Shown one piece after another: positions 42,400-55,609 of a DNA stretch of 64,000 nt (within the stretch, counting starts at the first letter, position 1; each line of letters begins with the position of its first letter). Origin of the DNA: Botryococcus braunii. Taxonomy: Eukaryota > Chlorophyta > Trebouxiophyceae. A program made the translations under genes and the position numbers. The notes under the pieces are model-generated. The model worked only from the letters and a program-made list of their open reading frames with translations. It did not search any database and was not told the DNA's origin. The stretch spans positions 555,975 to 619,974 of the forward strand of contig KV908373.1 in the NCBI GenBank assembly GCA_002005505.1, written 5' to 3'.

Positions 42400-43385
42400 T
42401 CAAGTATTGGCCGCCAAATTGTGACAAAGATGGGCCAGCCCCATCCCGGTCGAGGTCCCATGGGGCCGTATTGGTCGGGTACCTGTGTGTCAATATTTGA
42501 CCGCTCTAGATGGGACCTGAACTGAGGAGCCCCATCCCGGTCGAGGTCCCATGGGTCGGGTTGGTCGGGTGCGTTTGTGTCAATTATGGGCCGCCTTGGA
42601 TAGGACCTGAACTGATGAGTCCCATTCGGGCCGTATTGGTCGGGTTCCTGTGTGTCAATTTTGGACCGCCTTGCATGGGACCAGAACTAAGAAGCCCCAT
42701 CCGGGTCGAGGTTCCATGGGCCGTATGGGTCGGCTACATGTGTGTCAATATTGGACAGCCCCAGATGGGACTTGAACTGATGAGCCCCATCCCGGTCGAG
42801 GTCCCATCAGCCGGGTTGGTCGGGTGCGTTTGTGTCAATTATGGGCCGCCTTGGATGGGACCTGAACTGTTGAGCCCCATTCGGGTCGAGGTTCCATGGT
42901 CCGTATTGGACAGGTACGTGTGTGTCAATTTTAAACTGCCTTGCATGGGACCTGACCAAGAAGCCCCATCCGGGTCGAGGTCCCATGGGCCGTATTGGCC
43001 GGGTACATGTGTGTCAATATTGGACCGCCCCAGATGGGACCTGAATTGAGGAGCCCCATCCCGGTCGAGGTCCCATGGGCCGTACTGGTCGGGTACCTGT
43101 GTGTCAGTTTTGGACCACCTCGGTTGGGACCCAAATTGACGAGCCTCATCCCGGTTGAGGTTCTATGGGCCGGATTGGTAGGGTAAATTTGTGGTAGTTA
43201 TGGGCCGCCTTGGATGGGATGTGAATTGACGAGCCCCATCTCTATCGAGGTTCTATGGGCCGGATAGGACGGCTACATTTCCTGTCAGTTTTGGACAGGC
43301 TTGGATGGGACAGGGCTTGGATGGGACAGGCTTAGATGGAACAGCAATTGACGAGCCCCATTCTGGTCGACTTTTCACGGGCCCG
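42400..43385 (+). repeat. Left subterminal tandem repeat, about 90-bp unit
   Basis: About ten diverged copies. Anchor TGTGTCAAT occurs at 42486, 42576, 42651, 42741, 42831, 42921 and 43010, with weaker copies near 43100, 43190 and 43280. Spacing is 89-90 bp except one 75-bp step. Units share CCCCATCCCGGTCGAGG and GGGCCGTATTGGTCGGG. Such arrays are typical transposase-binding regions. Confidence 0.92.
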
Positions 43386-44546
43386 AGACGAACGGGAATG
43401 TTGAATCTTAACCCAGGAATTCTACGGTCCTTTTTATGTCGTGCTTTGTTGCTACATAGTCCACATATATGTTGACTGCTTATACAGTCATAAATCAAGA
43501 GCGAGCAAGGAGTGTTTGAAAGGGCAGCCGCACAATGAATCACATTTGCATAGTCATAGATTACATGTTGCAACAAGTGTGTTGCAATGAAAACGTTGTC
43601 GTGCTTGTTAACGACGCATTGTGAAGGTTTGGTGTTCCCTCCCGTTTGTCCCATTAAACTGAGCAGTCGGCTTCCGTGATATCCAATATAAAAAATAGTT
43701 GAAAATAATCTCTGGTGTCCATGCGACATAACGCTTTCTACATTGAGATGCAATGCTATTACCATGCAACAGCTACTAGTACTTGAACTATATAGTATAA
43801 ATATAATGCCAAATATGTTCTTCGCATATACACCAGTGCAGAACTCGAACGAAAACCAATGACCACGACTGAGCACAAATTGCTATACCCCTAGCAGTTC
43901 TATACTTGATGAACAATGGCGTATACGCCTTTCCCGTGAGCTACCCTACACAGAATTCTTTCGAAAGGTCTTGTTGCCCTTGGTAAGATGGATGAGAGCC
44001 GTAGCTCAATTGCCACATTCCGATTGGTACCACTGGTGGTCGAGCAAGTGATTGAAGAGTGAAATCATACCTCTGACATTGCCCCGTTGTACAGAATGTT
44101 TGGATCCGCCTGGACATCTGTAGGTAATCATACGACGCGGCACTTTCAGGAATCAGGTCAATTAAAAAAGGCAAGGGCCACCGAAGACACCACTGAAATC
44201 ATACAGCAAATTTGCTGTACAATTTTTTAAAAGGTTTCAAAACCGACTTTAACCTCATCGCAACAGATAATCTACATCATACACAAATTGTCTCTGCAAA
44301 TATATTAACTCCCTTCTTGTTTAGGTGATCGTGGGATACCTTCCGAGATTTGTTGCTCAACTTCCTCTCTGGAGACAAAGCAAGGGTTTTTTGCTTCTCC
44401 AGCATCCTCTGACTGCCAATTAGCACGTCTTGTTTTAGCTACTGCTCAAAACTGCTGAAGCATTGAGGGACATAACTGTAAGTCAGTCAAACACAAGGAA
44501 AACGCACATTGAGAAAGCAAATGATTGGACAAACATATATGGACAC

Positions 44547-44651
44547 TTGCTTTCAGCTGCAGGACACTTGCTTTCGTCTGTAGCTTCCCTGTATATACAG
44601 CAAACACAGAGAAGCTACAGACAAAAGCAAGTGTCCTGCAGCTGAAAGCAA
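44547..44651. repeat. Hairpin with 41-bp stem
   Basis: Arms 44547-44587 and 44611-44651 are complementary at 40 of 41 positions, the exception allowing G-U pairing in one strand. The loop is 23 nt. Left arm starts TTGCTTTCAGCTGCAGGAC. Confidence 0.92.
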
Positions 44652-44975
44652 TTGTCCTTCAATTATTAACATCATGCCAGGATATCATCACACACAAAGT
44701 AAGCATTGTAAGCATTGAAAGAACCATCCATAGACGATCCAAGTTTTAGTCTAGACTTATAAGATCTTATAAGATCTTAACCCTTCAAGACTTAAAACTA
44801 ACAAAACAATTATATTAAATATCCAATTTCAAAACACCAGCACAATCAAACTCGGAATCAGCAGACCAGCAAACTTATCATCATTCAACTTTTAAAAAAC
44901 GCATTGAAACGTCTCGTGTCGGAAAGCTTTCATGGTTTTTTCTTTCCGGTTTTCCAAGAAAGACCTTGCAGGTTC

Positions 44976-45051
44976 ATGCCTATCTTTGTATGCTGAGTTC
45001 ACAAAATATACAGCTGTACATCCTGTAAACTCAATCTACAAAGATAGGCAT
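44976..45051. repeat. Hairpin with 24-bp imperfect stem
   Basis: Arms 44976-44999 and 45028-45051 pair at 21 of 24 positions (ATGCCTATCTTTGTA perfect), with a 28-nt loop and some further pairing outside. Confidence 0.85.
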
Positions 45052-45602
45052 TGGCTTCTTTAGTGAGCCATCATACGAGCTGAACAAGCCTTGTCTTCAA
45101 TAAGGTATGATTCCTCTTGAGAAAACGTGCTAAATTATTAAAGTAAGTAGTCTGGGGTCGTTTCGCCCAGCAAAGGTTGTTAGTTTCTTTTTATATTGGT
45201 TACTATAATCTAAAAGCAGGGTATGCCATGTCAGGGGAACTCCCCGGGAAATGCAGCCTTCATTGTTAACATCAAGACCAAGAATTGCCAGGCTGGTTGC
45301 GTTTCCTTGAATCCGTTGTACAATGGATCAGAATTGGTTTGGTCATCATGGATACACAGAACCCAACAGTCAAAATCCAATATCAAAATCAATACAACAA
45401 TCCAACAAGCACATGACAGAATAGATCGATTGAAAAACCTAGCTAAAGGTATCAAACGGTAAAGCGGAATACAAACTTTCAGAGCACGCAAACCGGGAGT
45501 ATGCAAACACGACATAGTGGTTAAACTATTGAACAACCAACTAAACCTCAGACATACTTAACTGCCAATCTAATTACACAATCAGTAGCTTTGACTATAT
45601 AC

Positions 45603-46049
45603 CTTGTCGGAGTTGGAGTTTCCCAAACTGCTCCTGACCTCCAGTGAGTCCGACTGCCCAACAGGTGTATGTTCTGGTTCCATGTCATTTCGATATGGAC
45701 TTTCTCCCGATGCCCCTTGAACTGGTGTAGATACAGGTCCTGATAAGTAAGTGTTTTCGAAAAGTTCGTCCCGCAATCCGGATCCAACAGAGTTTAAAGC
45801 ACGACGCCTTTCTGCCAGGTCCTCAGGGTCGGCCTTTCTTTTGCCCAAATGCTTTTGTGTCATCCGAAAATTCAAGTAAAAGTCCCATAGATTCGAATTG
45901 CATAGGCAGAATGGGCTAGCAATATGATACAATGATTGCGACGAAAGGGATGCCAGTCGCCTTCGATCCACTTGAACGTACGATGTACGGTCGAGCAAAG
46001 AAAAGGCACTTCTTCGACCTTGTACGTGTGTAGGATTCAGATCCTTCAA
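45603..46049 (-). CDS. Possible first exon of a minus-strand transposon gene
   Basis: An open frame of about 149 codons starting MKDLNPTHVQGRRS, with a basic HLGKRKADPEDLAERRRA segment (possible nuclear signal) and a Ser/Pro/Glu-rich tail. A donor-like AAG|GTATAT follows at 45603-45601 and the frame stops soon after. No family is recognised. It lies 118 bp from, and divergent to, the plus-strand gene, a common two-gene layout in large DNA transposons. It may be chance. Confidence 0.3.
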
Positions 46050-46167
46050 AGACTACACGACCGCTGGTTTGATTGTTTGTTGGGGAAATCCATAGACGAT
46101 TAAATACAACCGCATCATCATATTCTATTTCCTATCGTAAAGTACAGTGTTGTGCGATAGTGTAAAG
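46050..46167. promoter_or_regulatory. Candidate shared promoter interval
   Basis: A 118-bp AT-rich gap between two divergent starts. No canonical TATA placement was established; the role is inferred from layout only. Confidence 0.25.
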
Positions 46168-47892
46168 ATGTGTGATCAGGACTTCGTCTGCGGTGGTTGT
46201 GCCTCAAAATTTAAAACGATTGAGGCCCTTCACCGCCACTGGATACAAAATAAAAAGCCATTCTGGTAAAGTTCTTAAGCCATTGAAACGTCGTCGAGCT
46301 GAAGAGCTCGACGAAGGTGTTGATGACAAGGAAAGAAAGACGTTTAGGCAAAAGCGTTTGGGCTCTAGTCATGATGTTGCTTCAAAAATGCTGCCTGCCA
46401 TATCCCGTATGGTCTGTAGTGCACGCACACCATATGATACAGTTAGTATGGAGGAAGGGAGGTACGGCCCCTGAGTGCACTTAAATAAGTCAGCCAAGAA
46501 GCTCTTGCCGATCATAACAAAACAGAACCGGGACGACGGTGAGGTACTGGTTAAAGAAATTTCACAGACACAGTTGATACCCTGGAGATGCTTGAATGAA
46601 ATGAAGGTTTTCTTGGACAGTCACACAGTAAGCTTCCCTCTCGAAACTCAGCAGTATTTTTGTGTTATTGTTTCGTCTTCTATTATTCGATTTGTTGTCG
46701 TTGCAAGTTGTCCATATTTTGTATAATGAATTTCCTTTGTATCGCAGATTTGGTCCAAGCAAGTTGTGGGCGTCAGCCACGGACAATCGATTTACGTTGA
46801 ATGCGTAGACCGAGCAGATTTGATTTTTAACAAACTCATACATGCCAACCAGGTTGGTGACTGGTTCTATATGCGGTAATGCAGGGGTTAAGCATATAAG
46901 ATTGAATCATCGCATTGAAATTTGTGCACGCCGACTAGTCATTCATCATACATATTGAACCATGGCATTGTGACATGCAGACCGAAACAAACGAGCATAT
47001 CCTTGCAGACTAATCTACAACTCAGGATTCGTCCCAATTATGTCAAGGACAACTGCGGAAACATAATAAGAGAATACACAACATTCTCAAACGGAACTCT
47101 GTTGCAGCATCTACAGGTGAGGAATGATCCTTGAGTTGTAACAAGTGCATGTTATTGACGTTGTCTGAAACCATAGATACCAATTATTTCTCACATCAAA
47201 ACTATTTCTCAAGATCAACATAATGCACTGATTTTACTGCGTTTTGTGAACTTATTGGCGATGAGCGCTGGCGATAATGGAGAAGCATCTGGACATCTGC
47301 GTGACTATGATGTACTAAGAATAATTATAGTACCTGAGTAGTATGTTTTGGAGACATGACTGTCAAAGGTTAAGGTTGATTAGTTTTTTTATACTAGCGA
47401 CTGTTGAACAATGCAGGCTGATAAGGCTGAAGATAACCAAACAGTTTTGTTGCATGCCATTGGCCAACAGTACCCATGCACTGCTGTCGGCTTTTCTGAA
47501 CTGTTGACATCGCAACCACATCTCAAACTTGATGAAGCTGGTGAACAACTACTTGATTGTATAAAACTGATTATCAGAGAACCGGATTCAAGCTTAGAAG
47601 ACGATCTATTGGAAACCTCTCAGGTGACACCATGATTTGTATCGAATCGCACATTCCACTTTTACGGCGTGACATGAAATTCTTATGAATAACAATCGCT
47701 TATTGTTTTGGAGTTTCAATAACCTGGTCCTTCAGCGCTAGAATTTCCTTGTCATAAACTTTATAACGTGTGCATTGTTGGCAGATCTGCGTGGCTGGTA
47801 GTGTTGCCATGCTTGTAGATTTCATCGACGTGCCGGCCTTCAAGCGCAGTGTGCAAAGATACCTTCATCCGAAGGACAATTCCCGACTATGA
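46168..47892 (+). CDS. Multi-exon gene inside the TIR transposon, unknown family
   Basis: Predicted exons: 46168-46265, 46348-46627, 46748-46852, 47009-47116, 47177-47329, 47417-47623 and 47785-47892 (stop). All introns are GT...AG and 59-161 nt long; the first is phase 2 and the other five are phase 0. The lengths keep one frame throughout, about 350 residues in all. Near the N-terminus VCGGCASKF...ALHRHW resembles a C2H2 finger, with Cys-Cys, Phe, Leu and one His in place but the second His not at normal spacing. Exon 2 holds one in-frame TGA (46472-46474), so this copy may be nonsense-mutated. I recognise no catalytic motif. It could be an accessory DNA-binding protein, a fragment of an unfamiliar transposase, or a captured host gene. 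Confidence 0.6.
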
Positions 47893-48050
47893 CAATCAAG
47901 TACGCATTAAACACGATATTTACTGGAGTACTTTGCATTCACATATGCATATAAAGTAAAATGAGTCTTATTTTATTGGTATTGATCTTAATTAGTCATC
48001 TATACATAAGTGTTATTACACTCAATTAAGTGTATTCACTGCGTCTGCAG

Positions 48051-48506
48051 TGCTTTGAGATTGACGTTAACACTATATGTAATATAAGATTCGCAAGGCG
48101 AGCTCCTTCCAAGTCGATATGCGAAAAGCGTGGACGGGGCTGAACCCAAAGGGCGTGGAATCTTATAAGGAACTAAACCTGATGCAGTGTCGGTGAGGAC
48201 ATGGAGTGGTACGGACAAGCGCGCCTTGCATTTTCTCTTCATTTGCATGGCAGGGATGTCATCTCTCTCGTCCACCTCCGCAGATACAGAGAATGGTCGG
48301 GAAGGAGAAACATATATCATGAGCGCCTTCGAATGCCCAGATTAGTTTGTGAGACTTCTGGAGCAAGAGGACGGCGAAGGCCTGTCTACCAATGTGTGCA
48401 ACTTGGAACTATTAACAATCTAGTGATCATGCAGAGAGACCCGACACCTCATTCTGAGGAAGCATTCTTTTGCAATACTTTGGTACCCATGCATTATGTT
48501 CAATAG
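48051..48506 (+). CDS. Downstream coding segment (possible last exons)
   Basis: Bases 48201-48506 encode 101 residues starting MEWYGQARLAFSLHLHGRDV and ending VPMHYVQ. The spacing of WYGQARLAF, LVHLRRYREW, RLVCE and YQCVQLGTI looks like a real folded domain. An upstream frame from an AG at 48050 (CFEIDVNTICNIRFARR) may belong to it. A stop at 47890-47892 and others near 48140-48180 leave its link to the main gene unclear. It loosely recalls C-terminal tails of large plant and fungal DNA-transposon proteins; that is impression, not proof. Confidence 0.4.
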
Positions 48507-49050
48507 GTGCAGCTGCAGGCATGATAGGGCCTGCAGGCGTGGTAGGACGCAATGTTGGGAGGAATATTTAATCATCCTTCGTGAAGTATTATTATTAGAC
48601 CAATGTTTTCTCGACCAAGTATTTCAGCGCCGACGCCCTAATGTGACGTCCTTGAAGTGAATTTCATTTTTAGTATATACTGAGGTGTCACAGTTGATGT
48701 ACATTCAGCTGAAACGAAGGTGTGCCTCGAGTTACATTTAGTGCCACAGACAACTGCGTGCAACATGAATACCCTTCTTCGGGTTCGCCAGGGATTATGT
48801 AAACATTTTTGAAGACATGGGTAATGCAATTGTGGCATAGGTGTTAACATGCCAAAAATGAAAGCTTTAAAAACGTTTACAAAGGTCCAAGATGTAGAGA
48901 ACATCGTACTGGATTGCTGTTCCGCGTCAAGTGTGGTGCGTTATGGACTGCGGTTTTCCGCAAAGTCCCTTGTAAAAAGAGTGATGATTAGATACTGATT
49001 CTACTGTCTCCCTCTCTATCCCTATCTCTAATCTCGTTATCTCCTTCCAT
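48507..49050. other. Unassigned transposon interior
   Basis: No ORF with recognisable features between the last coding segment and the CT tract. Confidence 0.45.
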
Positions 49051-49611
<561 letters not shown>

Positions 49612-49650
49612 CTGGACCCCTATTAAGCGGGACCCATTTGGACCAGTGCT

Positions 49651-50345
49651 CAGCATGGTCACAATTGGACCGTAACCAGTAAGTAAGGAATGGACGGGAA
49701 ATTGGTAAGCCCTTTCTGTGACCAGGATGAGGCTGCCCATATTGGACAAGGATGTGGCTCAGTCAAACTTGGGACCCGGATGGGCTGGATAATATGGGAT
49801 ACTTTGGGCCAAGGATCTGATGTGCCACTTTCAGGCTGAGGACGGATGGGACGGGGAATGGACACGCCAATCAGGGACCCGGACGGAGAAGCCCAAATTG
49901 GACGAGTGATTGGCGAGGCCCATCACCGTCCCATGATTCCACCTTTGGATGTGTCAGGGATGGGGTTCGCACAAGAGGTACCCAGATGTCGACGCCGGTT
50001 TGGGTCACAATTGGGCATGGGCAAATACTGTCGCGAAACCGGCTGGACCCATATGGACGGATTTGCAGCATGGTCACAATTGGACCATAACATGTAAGTA
50101 AGGAATGGACGGGAAAGTGGTAAGCCCTTTCTGTGACCAGGATGAGGCTGTCCATATTGGACAAGGATGGGGCTCAGTCAATCTTGGACCCGGATGGGCT
50201 AGTCGGTATGGGACACTTTGGGCCAAGGATCTGATGTGCCACTTTCAGGCTGAGGACGGATGGGACGGGGAATGGACACGCCGATCAGGGACCCGGACGG
50301 CGAAGCCCAAACTGGACGAGTGGTTGGTGAGGCCCATCCCCGACC
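49651..50345 (+). repeat. Right subterminal direct repeats
   Basis: A unit of about 280 bp starting CAGCATGGTCACAATTGGAC occurs at 49651 and again at 50066, 415 bp apart. Shared blocks include GACGGGAAA, CCCTTTCTGTGACCAGGATG and GGGACGGGGAATGGACACG. It is different from the left 90-bp array. Confidence 0.9.
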
Positions 50346-50371
50346 AGCCGGATGGGACAGGAGTGCCGCGA

Positions 50372-50415
50372 GCCCCATCCCCGTCCCATACTGTCCCATT
50401 TCTTAACCCCAGACG
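50372..50415 (-). repeat. Right terminal inverted repeat (44 bp)
   Basis: Perfect inverted match to 42301-42344. Confidence 0.97.
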
Positions 50416-50416
50416 T

Positions 50417-53400
50417 CACAATATGGCCGGCTGCCATAAACTCGGCTTGCACAGTTGAGGTAGCAACTGAGCTCTGCTTCTTACTTCCCCAAACCACGGC
50501 ACTACCATAGACTGATAGAACATAGCCAGTGGTGGAATACCTGTGGTCCAGGTCCCCAGCATAGTCGGCATCAACATTGCCTTCTAGCTCAGGCCCCTTT
50601 CCACCCAGAGTAAGAGCTAATTCTCTCGTATCTCTCAAGTACTTCAGCACTCGAATGGCCTCATTCCAGTGTGAGGTAGTGGGTGTCATTCTATACCTTG
50701 ACAACACTCCAACCGCCTGAGAAATGTCAGGCCGGGTCGTATTGGCAATATATAGCAACGATCCAATCAACTCACAGTACCGATGACCAGGTGGCAGTGG
50801 GGTACCTGCCCCATGTGACAAACCATCTGAGGACTCGGGTCTGCTGCTAGCCACGAAGTCCTTGGACATGGGGGTATCAACCACACGCCCATCATCAGCA
50901 ACCCCAAACTTTTCCACAAGAGCATCAATCTTGGGAGTGCAACTCATGGAAATAGTGCTCTGAACTCTATTGCGTAGGACCTGACACCCCAGGAAATCAT
51001 TCACCTCTCCCAAATCATGGATGGTGAAGTCCTTCTTCAACAACTCTTTCCCCCACTCAATCTCTGCAACCAATCTGGCAACTATGAGAAGATCATCAAC
51101 ATAAACAAGAATAAAGGACAGGTTGCCATCAGGGGCCCTCCTGATGTATACACCCGCATCACTCTTGCACACACTATACCCCATCACGCTCAACTTGTCG
51201 GTCAAGGTCTTGTGCCAAGCCCGTGGGGCTTGTTTTAGACCGTATAGTGCCTTCCTGAGCTTGCACACAACCCTCGTGTTGCCATTCTCAAATCCTGGTG
51301 GTTGGGTCACATAGACCTCTTCCTCCAACTCTCCATTGAGAAAAGCCGTCTTGATATCCACTTGGTGGATCTCAAGATTCTGTGTGGCAGCCACTGCCAA
51401 CACAGCCCTCCTTGCCCCATAGCTGCTGGTGGGTGCAAATACCTCCCCAACATCTATCCCAGGGATCTGTCTACACCCTTGGGCAACTAACCTCGCTTTA
51501 AAGCGAGTAACATTCCCATGTGCATCAATTTTAGTGGAGAATATCCAATGGACAGGAATAACTTTTTGTCCATGTGGTCTGTCCACATACTCTAGAACCT
51601 CATGGGTATCAAGGGAATCCATCTCTTCCCTCATTGCTTGTTGCCAAAAATCCCACTGAGGGGAGCATTGGGCTTCCCTCAGGTTAGATGGCACGCGAAC
51701 CTTTCCCAGCTTGACATAAGGTACATTTTGTACCTTATGCTGAGACTCTGCAGTACTGTCAGCACTCCTGGGACTGTTGTCTTTTATATTCCTCTGATCC
51801 TGGTTCCCAGAATAAGGTACATTTTGTACCTTATGTTGAGATCCTGCAGTACAGCCAGAACTGCCAGAGCCCTCCCCAACTCTCTCTCTTGAACTGCCAG
51901 ACTCATGCGCTCCACCATTACAATCTCTCACCTTTCTCAATGCAGGTGGAAGCAGCAGCTCTCTCTCTCTCCTGGACTCACACCTAGGTACACTACTCTG
52001 ACTTTCCTGAGCTGCGCCTACTGTGTCAGGCTGCACCCCATAAGCATGACTGGTTCCCAGCTCAACTTGGCTACGTGCTTCCCCTGCTGCTGGCACTTCT
52101 AGCCCACTACTCTTCTCGCTAACATCTTCTCCAAGCATAGCCTCCCCTGTCTCAACCTGCCTCTGCAAATCAGGGAGACCTACCGAGGGTGGCTCACTCA
52201 CAAGTACCTGGCCTGAGCCAGGGTCATGCATGGGGACCCCTACTGAGTCCCTCCTAGCCTGGCGCTGTTCATAACGCTGATCCCTTGTGAGGGTGGTTCC
52301 TGGGGGAAGTCTATGTTGAGACTTCCCCTGGAACCTGACCCCCTCCTGCATCTTCTGCAGTTTGTCCAGCTGCGAGTGCGCTTCAGCACCCCCCCGAGCT
52401 AAATTTTGAAGATGGCCCAGCACTGACCATGACTGCTGTGAGGTCTCTGAAGTGGCAGGGGAACCATCTTGGCTGCTGGGGGCTCCAGCCACAGGTCCGA
52501 CTGAGCTCCTCAGCCTGCTGTGATCCTCTGGAGAGCTGGCAGTGGTAGCAGGAGATCCAGTGGGCTTGCACTCCACCACTGGGTCATCCTCTGCTTCCCA
52601 AAAATTCACGGGAATGGCTGTTGGTGAGCTGGGGACATTGGAATTGCCTCCCCTGCCCTGCAAGGACGCTCCTGAGAGCCATTGAGAGGATCCAGGTTGC
52701 ACCTTAGACATACCCACTCTCTCCCCTCCTCTCAAATGCTCAAGGAATGTAACATCCCTGCTCTCTTTCCATACACCATTGCCTACGTACACTCTATAGG
52801 CCTTGGACTGTGGGCAATACCCAGTGAACATGCCTGGAATGGTCTTTGGTCCAAATACAGACCGCTGACCTGGGGGAATGTGAACATGTGCCACACAGCC
52901 CCATGTGCGCAAGGAAGCAACATCAGGCTTTACCCCATAGAACATCTCAGTAGGGGTCAGAGGCCTGCCTGTGGTGGGGCCCACGTTGTACAGCAGGGTG
53001 GCAGACTCCAATGCCTCCTTCCACAAGGAAGGGTCTGCTGCAGCGTGCACCAACAGGGTCCTTGTGCGCTCCTTCAGAGTCCGATTCATGCGCTCAGCAA
53101 GTCCATTTTGCTGAGGCGTGGATGGAGCTGAGGTCTCCATTTTAGTGCCCTGCTGAGCACAAAATTCTTTGAACTGCTGATTCAGAAATTCTGTCCCTCT
53201 ATCAGATCTCACACACTTCACCACTTTCTCATGAAATGTCTGCCAGTACTTCAAGAGCTCAATGAGGGCCTTGGGAATGGCTTCTTTCGACTTCACTGCC
53301 AATGAGGCTATCAGATGGGATTTTTCATCAACAACAGTAACCCAAAAACGCTCTCCCGTGATTGCAGCTGGTGAAATGGGACCCACAGTGTCCACATGCA

Positions 53401-55282
53401 CTCTATCTAACACACTCTCTGCAGGCCTAGAGGAAGCTGGAAAGGGGGGGCGAGAATGTTTCCCTTGTATACATGACTCACACTGGGGAGAACACTCTGA
53501 GCATGGAGCAAGGGACACATTGATCCCAGTGACCAGGTCTTCGTTGTCCAACCTTGTCATACTCTTAACCCCAGGATGCCCCAACCTTGCATGCCACAGT
53601 AGTCGATCTGTACACACGTGCCCTTTCCTGGCATGATACGAGGCCACATGAGGACTGGACTGTGGCTGCGCATCATGCTGGCTCTTGACGGGACACACCC
53701 ATTCTAAAAAAAACAGCCCTCGCTCTCTGGCTATCTTACCAGACCAGCCTGCTGGGCCTTTCATGGTCGTGTACCCACCTGCACTGTCAGTGAGGAATGA
53801 TGCTCCATCCTGAATGGCTCCTGTGACAGAAATCAGATTAGTGTGTGCATTGGGCACACACTGCACATTATGCAGCCAAAACACCTCTTGTCTGGCATTG
53901 ACCAGACACACAGACCCAGTTGCAACTATCCCTCCTTTGGCATCAGAAGTGGCCAAATGAAGAGGGAGGGGTTGAGCATGCATGACTGGGTTGTGTAGTA
54001 AAGACAGATCATTTACAAGGTGCACCGATGCACCACTATCTATCAGCCACGAGGTACTGCAAGCCCCATGAGATGTAGGGGTAAGCACATTTAACGAAAC
54101 GAACATAGGCTCACCAGCACCTGGAGGAGGTGGTGGTGGGAGATGCCAGCCTGGGAAGAAGGGGAAGATAGTGGACACAGATCCAGGAGGATGTGAGGTT
54201 GACACGGGAGGGCCTCCTCTGGACTGGCCAGCATCCCACCAGCTGGCTTGTTGCTGAGGAGCTCCAGTGCCCCACCACGCAGCTGGGCCCGCACTTGCAG
54301 CTTGCATTGTGCCACGTAGAGCTTGCAGCCTCTTCAGTTCCAGGCAATCCCTCCAGAAATGTCCCGTCCCGTTGCAGAAGCGACACGCCAGTTCCTCCTT
54401 TGGCCTCCTGCCACGTCCAGACCCTCGCCCCCTGCCTCCAGCGTTGTGAGCAGAAGGGCCATAGGGGGCCTGACCATCAGCAGGTGCTCCAGCTCCCACT
54501 CCTGGTGCTGCTCCAGCGCCCGGTGCAGCTCCAGCGCCTTGGGGAGGCCCAGGGATTCCACCCTGAGCTGGCACGGCTACTGCTGCTGCTGCCATAACTG
54601 CTGCAGCTGATGCTGTGACTTGCACTGACTCTGCCAGCGGGATATCCTGGTACTCCAAGTTCTCAATGGCAGTGAGGATCGTCTCCAGCATGTTGTAGGG
54701 GTCTGACTTGGCGGAGGTAATTGCCCAAGCGTCGTTCTGCAAGACTGCAGGTAGTCCCTTATACATATACCTGCAGATCTGGCGGTCGCTCAGCTGATGG
54801 TTGTTGGCCTCCAGGGAGGCGGCAATACTGATGACTCGGTGGCACCATTCTTGCACTGTCTCTCCCTTTACCATGCCTTGTTTGAGCCCCTTGATCCACT
54901 TCTCGTTGATTTCCCTGTCCTTCCCTCCAGTGCAGCGGTCTGCCATCCACTGAATGAAGTCAAAAGCGCTCCCCCGCTGTTTGACTTCGTCGTGCCACAT
55001 GGACGGGACAGACTGCAAAATGAAATGTTTTACTGCTGCGTTCTCTGCGGTCTTAGGCATAGCTGTCTCCAACGCTCCCATTGCTCCTTTTTGCATTGCG
55101 CAAGACTCCAGCTCTTCACGCCAGGCACTGAAATTAGTGCGATCAGCCTTCAGCTGTGTAGACATCTTGGGATTGGAGGAGTTCATCGTGTATGCATACG
55201 AGCTGGCTGCAGTGCCTCCAGTGGTCTGTCCTGACTGTCCAGCTCCTGAGGAGGCCGTGCTGCCTCCTGCTGGTGTTGCCAT
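50417..55282 (-). CDS. COP2 Gag-Pol, main part (interrupted)
   Basis: 1622 uninterrupted codons, cut in RNase H by the transposon; the last 98 codons are at 42002-42298. Gag with a CCHC knuckle (CRFCNGTGHFWRDC), protease DSG at D415, integrase with HHCC and the DDE motifs (VHVDTVGPIS, CVRSDRGTEF, NGLAERMNR), a low-complexity linker, RT YVDD at 1394-1397, then RNase H to EFMAAGHIV. Compared with COP1 the RT is nearly identical in protein, with many silent changes, while Gag shares only scattered residues. Apart from the insertion it looks functional. Confidence 0.95.
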
Positions 55283-55575
55283 AGTCTCTGTACTGCTGGG
55301 ATTACTTTCAGAAACCTTGATTTGGGAACGAGTTTAAGGTCTGGTCATACACTTCACTTGCTCTCACAGCGTTCAGCGTGACACAGCTGGTTTAAGTATA
55401 CCCTTCCGGCGTGCACCACAGCACTTTCAAGTATTCCACCCTTTCGAGGTCTAGCATGTACCCTTTATGCAAGATATGCAAAATATTCTTCAGCAATTCA
55501 ATTGCTTGACCACCCGGACCTACTGACGGTCTCACGACAACGACGACGGGTGATAATCTCAGGTCACTTCACGGG

Positions 55576-55609
<34 letters not shown>

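Larger units (their letters stand above)
43386..45581. other. Transposon interior, left part, unassigned
   Basis: Minus-strand frames at 43253-43876 and 43941-44174 (the latter containing MSRRIQTFCTTGQCQRYDF) could be exons of a gene starting near 46049, but I cannot connect them with confident splice sites. Two long hairpins, listed separately, lie at 44547-44651 and 44976-45051. Confidence 0.35.

Noticed and set aside
42301..43385. CRISPR-like array of 90-bp repeats
   Set aside because: Units are long, diverged and contiguous, with no unique spacers, and lie inside a eukaryotic transposon.
43253..43876. 207-codon minus-strand ORF in the TIR transposon
   Set aside because: Its C-terminal part translates the 90-bp subterminal array (PSKPVPSKPCP) and the rest lacks motifs; not called as a gene.
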